From Planctomycetes bacterium SM23_32 (GTDB lineage Bacteria > Planctomycetota > Brocadiia > SM23-32): DNA of 23,551 bases. The stretch lies in assembly GCA_001303885.1 (NCBI GenBank), contig LJUE01000080.1, positions 1-23,551 on the forward strand, in the 5' to 3' direction. Shown here piece by piece: positions 6,661 to 12,909 of the stretch. A program made the position numbers and the translations under genes. The notes under the pieces are model-generated. The model saw only the letters and a program-made list of their open reading frames with translations. It did not search any database and was not told the origin of the DNA. Within the stretch, counting starts at the first letter, position 1; the number at the start of each line of letters is the position of its first letter.

Positions 6661-7929
6661 ATGGCCAGCCTGGCAATCAACGGCGGACCGAAGTGCGTGA
6701 CGGACCCGGTCGAGCTCAAGTGGCCGATTGTGGATGAGGGCGACGTCGAGCACGTCGCCGAGGTCGTCCGGGCCGGGCGGGGCGGGTGGTGCCGGCTGGG
6801 GCTGGACGACGGCGAGGTGAGCACCTTCGAGCGCGAGTGGGCCGACTACCACGACGCCAGGCACGCCCTGGCCGTCAACAACGGCACCTGCGCCATCGAA
6901 TGCGCCCTATCGGCGCTGGGCCTGCGCCCAGGCGACGAGGTCATCGTCCCGGCCATCACATTCGTCGCGTCCGCCTCGGGCGTGCTGATGGCGCGCGGCA
7001 TACCCATCTTCGCGGACGTCATCCCAGAGACCTGCCAGATAGACCCCGAGGACGTGGAGCGCAAGATCACCGACCGCACCAGGGGCATCGTCGTCGTGCA
7101 CTACGGCGGCTACCCCGTTGACCTGACGCGCATAAAGGACGTCGCCGAGCGGCACGGGCTGTTCGTCCTGGAGGACAGTGCCCACGCGCAGGGCAGCGAG
7201 TGGGAGGGCCGCAAGGTGGGAGCCATCGGCGACGTCGGCACCTTCAGCTTCCAGGGCAGCAAGTCGCTGACGTGCGGAGAGGGCGGCGCCATCGTCACCG
7301 ACCGACGGGACATCTACGAGGCCTGCTGGGCCTACCACCACATCGGCCGCTCGCTGGCGTCCGAGAAGTACGGGCACGAGACGGTCGGCCCCAACCTGCG
7401 GCTTTCCGAGGTGCAGGCCGCGCTGCTGCGCACGCAGCTCCAGAAGCTCCCCGCCCAGACGGAGCGGCGCATAGCGACCGCCCGCGTCATCTCGGACGGC
7501 CTAGCCGACGTCCCCGGCGTTGAGCCGCTGCTGGAGGATGCCCGCGTGACGCAACGCGGCTATTACTTCTACGTCATGCGGTTCGACGAGGAGACGTGGG
7601 ACTGCAGCAAGGACGACTTCGTCAGGGCCTTCGGCGCCGAGGGCGTCCCCATGTCGAGCGGCTACTGGAAGACGGTGTACGAGCTGCCCGTCTTCGCCAA
7701 CAACCTCTACGATGCCACCGGCTGGCCCGTGTTGGAGGGCGAGGGCTACGGGCGGCTGACCGGCTACACCGACTGCCGCTGCCCCAACGCCGAACTGGTC
7801 GCCCACCACCAGCACCTGACGTTCACCAACCACAGCCTGCTCTACCCCGAGTTCGCGGAGCAGGCCCTGGCCGTCTTCCGCAAGCTCTGGGAGAACCGCG
7901 CGGAGCTGCGCAAAGGAAGTGACCGGTGA
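6661..7929 (+). CDS. DegT/DnrJ/EryC1/StrS family PLP-dependent aminotransferase
   Basis: A 422-residue type I-fold aminotransferase of the StrS class, which aminates keto-sugars or ketocyclitols using PLP and usually glutamate or glutamine. Visible landmarks are LAINGGPK near the N-terminus, ALAVNNGTCAIECALSALGL (69-88), GDEVIVPAITFVAS, LEDSAHAQGSEWEGRKVG with the PLP-pyridine Asp at 172, and FSFQGSKSLTCGEGGA with the Schiff-base Lys at 201. The ATG has CTGGAGGAGAG as ribosome binding site. No signal peptide. It diverges from the amidohydrolase pair and is followed by a 307-bp spacer before the PIG-L gene. A second member of the family lies at 16238. Some homologues lack the lysine and act as dehydratases; the lysine is present here. 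Confidence 0.9.
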   Translation: MASLAINGGPKCVTDPVELKWPIVDEGDVEHVAEVVRAGRGGWCRLGLDDGEVSTFEREWADYHDARHALAVNNGTCAIECALSALGLRPGDEVIVPAITFVASASGVLMARGIPIFADVIPETCQIDPEDVERKITDRTRGIVVVHYGGYPVDLTRIKDVAERHGLFVLEDSAHAQGSEWEGRKVGAIGDVGTFSFQGSKSLTCGEGGAIVTDRRDIYEACWAYHHIGRSLASEKYGHETVGPNLRLSEVQAALLRTQLQKLPAQTERRIATARVISDGLADVPGVEPLLEDARVTQRGYYFYVMRFDEETWDCSKDDFVRAFGAEGVPMSSGYWKTVYELPVFANNLYDATGWPVLEGEGYGRLTGYTDCRCPNAELVAHHQHLTFTNHSLLYPEFAEQALAVFRKLWENRAELRKGSDR

Positions 7930-8236
7930 TCGCTCACCGCTGAATGCCCCGACGGCCGGCCGAACGTATCGGGGTGCAGCCGAATGGCGCGCCCACGGGC
8001 TGCTGAGCTTCACCATCAACATGCAGGGCGGCGACCCGCGCGGCAGGCGCGAGACGAACGCGGGCGTGGTTGCCCCCGGCGATCCGAGATGGCGCTTGAG
8101 AACGACGGGGGCGCGCGGTCCAATGTCAGCGGACCGCCGCATGAGTGCGGGCAGGTCTTGACCTGACGGCCCTTGCCCGGTCCGCAGGCTGCCTTTGGCG
8201 GCATCCCGGCAAGCCCACTGCGAGGAGGAGGCGGAG
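7930..8236 (+). other. 307-bp spacer before the PIG-L operon
   Basis: No complete gene is seen. Part of it (about 7960-8100) has a stretch resembling a glycosidase C-terminal region and is listed separately. A TTGACC at 8158 has no convincing -10 partner at normal spacing. No terminator hairpin with a T tract is visible. The ribosome binding site GAGGAGGAGG of the next gene is at its end. Confidence 0.6.
7960..8100 (+). pseudogene. Possible remnant of a glycosidase C-terminal region
   Basis: In the frame that overlaps the 3' end of the aminotransferase gene, this stretch reads AAEWRAHGLLSFTINMQGGD, followed by PRGRRETNAGVVAPG. A run of the type GLLAFTxNxQGGxP is one I associate with DUF4038-type putative glycosidases of Planctomycetes-like bacteria. 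The flanking residues are arginine-rich and not protein-like, and the frame stops at 8161. It may be the trace of a deleted gene that once lay between the aminotransferase and the PIG-L gene. A chance resemblance cannot be excluded. Confidence 0.3.
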
Positions 8237-8950
8237 ATGAACGTCGTGTCCGTGATGGCCCACCAGGACGACGAGATGCACTGCCTGGGCACGATGCTCA
8301 GGTGCCGCGCCCGCGGCGACAGGCTCTGGTTCGTCACGTTGACGGACGGCTCGAAGGGATTCGTCCAGCGGCCCGACATCTCCCCCGAGGAAGCGGCGAG
8401 GATAAGGCACGAAGAGATGTCGGCGCTCGCAGCCGAGCTCGGCGCGCAGTACATCAACCTGCGCGGGCCCGATGAGTTCCTGTACGACTCCCCGGACGTG
8501 CGGATGGAGGTGATCGAGGCGATCAGGAGAACGGGCGCCCATCTGGTCTTCACGCACTTCGAGCAGGACTACAACGCCGACCACACGACGACGGCGCGGC
8601 TCGTCAGGCACTGCGCGATGCAGTCCTCCCTGCCGGTCCTGCCGACGTCAACGCCGCCGCTGCCCGAGCATCCGGCGATCTTCATGATCGAGCCGCACGG
8701 GCCGTTCGGGTTCGTGCCGACGCACTTCGTGGACATCAGCGACTGCGAGGCAGAGAAGGTCCGGCTGCTGGGGTGCCACCGCTCCCAGGAGGAGGCCATG
8801 AAGGCGACGGCGGGCGTGAAGGCCGGGTTCGAGGAGCAGTGCCGCCGGCGCGCCGCCTATTGGGGAGCGCAGGCGGGGTGCGCCTTTGCCGAGGCATTCG
8901 TCCCGATGAGGGCCCGTGGCGCCATCAAGCCGTTCCGCGTGCTGCCATAG
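8237..8950 (+). CDS. PIG-L/LmbE family zinc-dependent N-deacetylase
   Basis: A 237-residue protein of the PIG-L family, which removes acyl groups from N-acetylated sugars or their conjugates using zinc. The AHQDDE motif (8-13) gives the zinc ligands H9 and D12 and a catalytic Asp; the third zinc ligand is H116 in the second motif, HFEQDYNADHTTTARLV (107-123). The ATG at 8237 is chosen over one 14 codons earlier because GAGGAGGAGGCGG lies directly before it and the family motif begins close to the N-terminus. It opens the operon: the amidohydrolase start follows 26 bases after its stop. An acetylated amino-sugar substrate is a family-based inference. Confidence 0.88.
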   Translation: MNVVSVMAHQDDEMHCLGTMLRCRARGDRLWFVTLTDGSKGFVQRPDISPEEAARIRHEEMSALAAELGAQYINLRGPDEFLYDSPDVRMEVIEAIRRTGAHLVFTHFEQDYNADHTTTARLVRHCAMQSSLPVLPTSTPPLPEHPAIFMIEPHGPFGFVPTHFVDISDCEAEKVRLLGCHRSQEEAMKATAGVKAGFEEQCRRRAAYWGAQAGCAFAEAFVPMRARGAIKPFRVLP

Positions 8951-8976
8951 CGAGCTGGCGACGGGGAGGTCTGGCC

Positions 8977-9819
8977 GTGCAGAACGTCCACGCGCACGTC
9001 TGGGACGAGTCGAAGCACTTCCAGGAGCACACCGTGCGGGAGAGCGACCTGTCGCGCGGCTCCCGGCTCGACCTGAGCGTGCGCCTGGAGGCGCTGCTGG
9101 AGGACATGAGGCCGTTCGAGCGGGTGGTCGTCTTCGGGCTCAAGGCCCGGCTGACCGGCTACTGGGTGCCGGACGAGTACGTGGCCGAGATGGTGGCTCG
9201 GGCGCCGGACAAGCTGGTGGGCTTCGCCGCGTGCGACCCCACGCAGCCCGGGTACATGGAGGAGCTGCAGAAGGCGAGGGAGGATCTGGGCCTGCGGGGG
9301 CTGAAGATGGGGCCGATCTACGCCGGATTCGATCCGCGGGACCCGCGCTGTGAGCCTGTCTACGACTACTGCCGGGAGAATGACATGCCCATAATCGCCC
9401 ACACCGGCACGACCTTTAACCGCGAAGCCCCCCTGGCCTTCGGCCGGCCGTGGCTCTGGGACGAAGTGGCCGCCCGGCATCCCGACCTGCCCATCGTCCT
9501 GGCCCATCTCGGCCATCCGTTCGCCGATGAATGCATCTCGGTGATCCGCAAGCACCCGCAGGTCTACGCGGACATCGCCGCCCTGCACTACCGCCCCTGG
9601 CAGTTCTACAACATGATGATGCTCGCCCAGGAGTACGGGGTCATGCACAAGCTGCTTTTCGGCACAGACTACCCGTTCGCCGGCAGCGACGAGGCGATAG
9701 ACGGGGTGCGCGGCGTCAACCTGGTCGTCGCCGACAGCGGCCTGCCGCGCGTCTCGGCCGAGGCCATCGAGGAGATCCTGGAGCGGGACGCGCTCGCACT
9801 ACTGGGAGTGCGGCCATGA
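8977..9819 (+). CDS. Amidohydrolase family protein (amidohydrolase_2)
   Basis: A 280-residue metal-dependent TIM-barrel hydrolase starting with GTG at 8977, with GGGGAGG 9 bases before. The HxH motif is almost at the N-terminus (MQNVHAH, H5 and H7). Other ligands are K110 in LKMGPIYAGF, H142 in IIAHTGT, H177 in VLAHLGHP and D231 in LLFGTDYPF. This is a complete site, as in the protein at 4857 and unlike that at 5639. The stop TGA overlaps the ATG of the dehydrogenase gene (ATGA at 9816-9819). It could hydrolyse a lactone or amide, or act as a decarboxylase, in the pathway of this operon; the reaction is not determined. Confidence 0.87.
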   Translation: MQNVHAHVWDESKHFQEHTVRESDLSRGSRLDLSVRLEALLEDMRPFERVVVFGLKARLTGYWVPDEYVAEMVARAPDKLVGFAACDPTQPGYMEELQKAREDLGLRGLKMGPIYAGFDPRDPRCEPVYDYCRENDMPIIAHTGTTFNREAPLAFGRPWLWDEVAARHPDLPIVLAHLGHPFADECISVIRKHPQVYADIAALHYRPWQFYNMMMLAQEYGVMHKLLFGTDYPFAGSDEAIDGVRGVNLVVADSGLPRVSAEAIEEILERDALALLGVRP

Positions 9820-10853
9820 GGGCGCTTGTGCTGCAGTCCCCCGGGCGGCTCGAGCTGACCGACGTCCCACGTCCGTCACCGGCTCACGACCAGTTGCTCG
9901 TCCGCACGGAGGCAGCCCTCGTCTGCACGTCCGACATCAACGACGTGCGACGGAACCCGTTCGGCATCCGGCTCCCCGTGGTCATCGGCCACGAGGCGGC
10001 CGGGACAGTGGCGGCGGTGGGCCGGGACGTTCGCGGCTTCTCCCCGGGCGACCGGGTTGCCACGCACCCGGTTCACCCCTGCGGTAGGTGCGATAGCTGC
10101 CGGGCAGGCATGGGGCACCTGTGCTCCGCCATGGAGCACTTCGGGGTCAACATGCAGGGGACGTTTGCGGAGCATTACGTCGCGCGGTCCGACCGGGCCC
10201 GCATCGTGCCGCGTGGACTCGACTGGCCCGTAGCGGCCCTTGCCGAGCCGGTGAGCGTTTGCCTGGAAGCCCTGGCCCAGGCCAGGGTCGAAGCGGCCGA
10301 CAGGCTCCTGGTGATCGGCGACGGACCTTTTGGCGTGCTGATCGCTCGGCTGGCCAGCCGGTTGGACCTCGCGAAGGTGGTGATCGCCGGGCGGCACGAC
10401 TTCCGCCTGGGCTTCGCTCGCGGCGCCGTGCCAGTCAACGTCCGGAAGCTGGGCGAGAAGGCGCGGGCGGCGCTCCGAGCCGAGTCCGTCCGGCCCTCGA
10501 GCTACGACGCCGTCGTACTGGCAGCCGGCACGCGGGAGGCGGCGAGCGAGGGACCGGCCCTGCTGCGGCCGAAAGGGCGGCTCGTGGTCTTCTCCGCCGT
10601 GCCGGGAAGCACGCCGATTGACCTGTTCGACGTCCATGTGCGCGAGCTGGAGATCGTCGGCGCCTGCAACGACCAGGACCGTCTCGACGAGGCCGTGAAG
10701 CTGCTCGGCGATGATTCGCTGCGGCTGGGGGAGCTCATCACGCATCGGCTGCCGCTGCGCGAGTATCGCGAGGCATTCCGGCTGGCGGAGCAAGCACGCG
10801 AAGAGGCGATGAAAGTCGCCATCATGCCCGAAGAGCATGGGGCGGGGCGATGA
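9816..10853 (+). CDS. Zinc-dependent alcohol dehydrogenase (MDR family; polyol/sugar type)
   Basis: A 345-residue medium-chain dehydrogenase. Catalytic zinc ligands are C37 (VCTSD), H59 and E60 (IGHEAAG), with E144 in LAEP as the usual further residue. The structural zinc lobe has four cysteines at 89, 92, 95 and 103. A Rossmann nucleotide site is suggested by VIGDGPFG (167-174), and the family GTREA and LRPKGRLVVF stretches follow. It resembles sorbitol/threonine dehydrogenase-like enzymes that oxidise a secondary alcohol of a polyol or sugar acid with NAD(P). Both ends overlap neighbours by ATGA, at 9816 and 10850, so it is translated with the amidohydrolase and the enolase-superfamily protein. 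Confidence 0.88.
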   Translation: MRALVLQSPGRLELTDVPRPSPAHDQLLVRTEAALVCTSDINDVRRNPFGIRLPVVIGHEAAGTVAAVGRDVRGFSPGDRVATHPVHPCGRCDSCRAGMGHLCSAMEHFGVNMQGTFAEHYVARSDRARIVPRGLDWPVAALAEPVSVCLEALAQARVEAADRLLVIGDGPFGVLIARLASRLDLAKVVIAGRHDFRLGFARGAVPVNVRKLGEKARAALRAESVRPSSYDAVVLAAGTREAASEGPALLRPKGRLVVFSAVPGSTPIDLFDVHVRELEIVGACNDQDRLDEAVKLLGDDSLRLGELITHRLPLREYREAFRLAEQAREEAMKVAIMPEEHGAGR

Positions 10854-12019
10854 AGATCACCGACGTCGAGGCCATGGTGCTGGACACGGGAAAGGACTAC
10901 GGCGATCCCGCCGGGGCCGCTGAAGCCCACGGCGTGCGGTTCATCAGCCTGATCCGCATCAGGACGGACGAAGGGATCACCGGCTGGTCGGACGTTGAGA
11001 CGCAGCCGCATGTCGGCCGGGCCATCGTGCAGGCGCCCTCGGGCGGCCAGATCGGCTTCGAGTCGCTGCAGGCTGCACTGGTCGGCGAGGAGCCGCTGGA
11101 GCGCGAACGGCTCTGGCAGAAGATGTACCGCTACGTGGGCTACTACGGCCGCCAGGGCGCCGGCATGCAGATGATGTCCGGAGCGGACGTCGCCTTGTGG
11201 GACATCGCGGGGAAGGCGCTCGGCCAGCCGATCTGGGCGTTGCTGGGGGCCAGGTACCGCGAGAACGTGCCTGCCTACGCCTCCACCATCTTCCGGCCGA
11301 CGCCGTCGGACATGAAGCGCGCCGTGGCGGGATACCTGGGGCAGGGCTTCCGGGCGATCAAGTTCGGCTGGGGCGTCTTCGGGCGCGACCTTGCCCTTGA
11401 CGTCTCCCTGGTCCGGGCGGCACGGGAGGAGGCCGGCCCTGACGTTGCGCTGATGGTTGACGGCGGATGGTACGACGTGGACCGAGCCCGGGTCTACAGG
11501 CCGCGCGCGCTGAAGGACTGGATCCGCCTGGCCCTAGCGCTCGAGGAGCTGGACGTCTTCTGGCTCGAGGACTTCATCCATCCGGAGAACATGGCGGGCT
11601 ACGCAGCCGTGGCGGCAGCAACCAAGACGCTGCGGATCGCAGCGGGCGAACAGGCGGCCGGCTTCTGCGAGTTCGAGCGGCTCGCGAACGAGGGTAACGT
11701 GGACGTCCTGCAGCCGGACCTGAGCCGCTGCGGGGGGATGACCGTCGCACGCCAGATAGCAGAGATGGCCCAACGCCGGCAGATCGAGTGCGCGCCGCAC
11801 GCCTGGCTGACGGACCTGCAGAAGGCTGCCTCGCTGCACCTGAACGCATACCAGATGGACTCGCTGTACCTGGAGTGCAACATGTCGTCGGCGCCGCTTC
11901 TGAGCCGCCTTTGCAGGGAGCCCATCCGGATGCAGGACGGGATGATCCCCGTTCCCGTGGGCCCCGGCCTCGGCGTTGAGGTTGACGAGGACCTGGTCGA
12001 GAAGCATCGCGTGCTGTGA
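10850..12019 (+). CDS. Mandelate racemase/muconate lactonizing enzyme family dehydratase
   Basis: A 389-residue enolase-superfamily protein. Metal ligands are D204 (LMVDGGW), E240 (FWLEDF) and E267 (AAGEQ). K171 in AIKFGWG is the likely base on one face, with H317 in PHAW and D290 in QPDLSRCGG forming the opposite His-Asp pair, the arrangement of mandelate racemase-type sugar acid dehydratases. It probably removes water from, or epimerises, an aldonic or aldaric acid with Mg2+. The first residues MKITDVEAMVLDTG form the capping domain. The ATG overlaps the dehydrogenase stop. Substrate specificity is not readable without a tree. Confidence 0.9.
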   Translation: MKITDVEAMVLDTGKDYGDPAGAAEAHGVRFISLIRIRTDEGITGWSDVETQPHVGRAIVQAPSGGQIGFESLQAALVGEEPLERERLWQKMYRYVGYYGRQGAGMQMMSGADVALWDIAGKALGQPIWALLGARYRENVPAYASTIFRPTPSDMKRAVAGYLGQGFRAIKFGWGVFGRDLALDVSLVRAAREEAGPDVALMVDGGWYDVDRARVYRPRALKDWIRLALALEELDVFWLEDFIHPENMAGYAAVAAATKTLRIAAGEQAAGFCEFERLANEGNVDVLQPDLSRCGGMTVARQIAEMAQRRQIECAPHAWLTDLQKAASLHLNAYQMDSLYLECNMSSAPLLSRLCREPIRMQDGMIPVPVGPGLGVEVDEDLVEKHRVL

Positions 12020-12038
12020 TGGGCCGCTGGAGAGCAAC

Positions 12039-12674
12039 GTGAAGGACCTCATCATTCTGGGCGCGGGCGTCCACGGCGCCGAGATGGCCGAGATCGCCGA
12101 ACGCGCCTCCCACGCCGGCGCGCCGTGGAGGCTCCGGGGCTTCGCGGTGCCGGAGGGTCACGCCGACCTGGTGGGCAAGACGATCAACGACTACCCCGTG
12201 CTCGGCACGCGCCAGGCGCTCCAACGCTATCCCGGCTGTTGCGTTGTGCCCGACAACGAGCACAAAGAGCCGATCGGCCTGCCGCGCGAGCGGATTGCGA
12301 GCCTGGTTGATCCCTCGGCCTTCGTCTCGCGGACCGCGCGAATCGGTGCCGGCTGCGTGATCTACCCCCACTGCTTCGTGGGATTGCGCGCTTCCCTCGG
12401 CGACTTCGTGTTCATGCTGCCCGGCGCGGTCGTCAACCACGACGGCGCTCTGGCAGACCGTGTGGTAGTGTGCAGCAGCGTGATCCTGGCCGGCGGCGTG
12501 CGGGTGGAAACGGGCTGCTACCTGGGGCAGGGATGCGTGGTGAGGCAGAACCTGTGCATCGGCCGGGACAGCGTGATCGGCATGGGCGCCGTGGTAACGA
12601 AGGACGTCGGTGCAGGAAGCGTGATGGCCGGCAACCCGGCGCGGCTGCTCCCGGCGAGGGAGAGTAGACTATGA
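12039..12674 (+). CDS. NeuD/PglD-like sugar O/N-acyltransferase
   Basis: A 211-residue acyltransferase that starts with GTG at 12039, with CTGGAGAG before it. Residues 1-60 form a small Rossmann-like domain (KDLIILGAGVHGAEMAEIA), which in the family binds the sugar nucleotide or amino sugar. Residues about 95-200 form a left-handed parallel beta helix with hexapeptide repeats (ARIGAGCVIYPHCFVG, CSSVILAGGVRVETGCYLGQ), ending in GAVVTKDVGAGSVMAGNPAR. H134 in VVNHDG matches the catalytic histidine of PglD-type enzymes. The last 46 bases lie in the 105-bp direct repeat, and the stop overlaps the ATG of the UlaG-like fragment (ATGA at 12671-12674). In an operon with a deacetylase, it suggests acetyl-group exchange on an amino sugar. 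Confidence 0.85.
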   Translation: MKDLIILGAGVHGAEMAEIAERASHAGAPWRLRGFAVPEGHADLVGKTINDYPVLGTRQALQRYPGCCVVPDNEHKEPIGLPRERIASLVDPSAFVSRTARIGAGCVIYPHCFVGLRASLGDFVFMLPGAVVNHDGALADRVVVCSSVILAGGVRVETGCYLGQGCVVRQNLCIGRDSVIGMGAVVTKDVGAGSVMAGNPARLLPARESRL

Positions 12675-12733
12675 GCGGCACCAGCGGGAGAATGGCTCAG
12701 GTTCGCGGGCTCATCCTCCGCGGCGATCAGGCC
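12629..12733 (+). repeat. 105-bp exact direct repeat, copy A
   Basis: Identical base for base to 15404-15508 (offset 2775). It covers the last codons of the acetyltransferase gene (GNPARLLPARESRL and the stop) and the first 21 codons of the UlaG-like gene. The bases just before and after differ between the copies. Confidence 0.95.
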
Positions 12734-12850
12734 ATCCTCCGCGGCGATCAGGCCGCGCTATGGCCGCTGGGCCAGGCCGGCTTCGTCATCCGCCGAGGCC
12801 CGCATGAGAGGCCCGCAGCCCGAGCGTCGGGCCGGCGGTCCACACCTTGA
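12671..12850 (+). pseudogene. 5' fragment of a UlaG-like metallo-beta-lactamase-fold gene
   Basis: A 59-codon ORF that begins inside the acetyltransferase stop (ATGA). After MSGTSGRMAQVRGL and the doubled ILRGDQA it reads ALWPLGQAGFVIRRG, which matches the first strands of UlaG-like lactonases (compare WWLGCTGIWLKSEGG in E. coli UlaG). The next expected piece of such a protein is a strand leading to IDPYLSDS, and exactly that is found at 15510. Here, instead, the frame runs into the unrelated PHERPAARASGRRSTP and stops at 12850, just before the GH9 gene. It is therefore read as the detached N-terminus of the gene whose body lies at 15510-16160. The break is close to 12800-12806. Confidence 0.75.
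12713..12754 (+). repeat. 21-bp perfect tandem duplication
   Basis: Two adjacent identical 21-bp units (12713-12733 and 12734-12754) encode ILRGDQA twice in the UlaG-like fragment. Copy B of the long repeat has only one unit. The 105-bp repeat ends exactly at the end of the first unit. Confidence 0.95.
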
Positions 12851-12875
12851 CAAGGGACGGGCTCGGCTGTAGCCT
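12847..12875 (+). promoter_or_regulatory. Possible promoter of the GH9 gene
   Basis: A perfect TTGACA (12847-12852) is followed after 17 bases by TAGCCT (12870-12875), which matches the -10 consensus only in part. The ATG at 12910 is 34 bases further on. A separate promoter would suit a secreted enzyme placed inside an operon. Confidence 0.4.
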
Positions 12876-12909
12876 CGCCGCTCCAAGACCTGTAACGAAA
12901 GTGGGCAAG

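Noticed and set aside
8158..8186. TTGACC as a promoter of the PIG-L operon
   Set aside because: No acceptable -10 hexamer lies 15-19 bases downstream.
12818..12832. Short inverted repeat (GCCCGA, loop GCG, TCGGGC) as a terminator
   Set aside because: The stem is only six pairs, no T tract follows, and such hairpins are expected by chance at this G+C.
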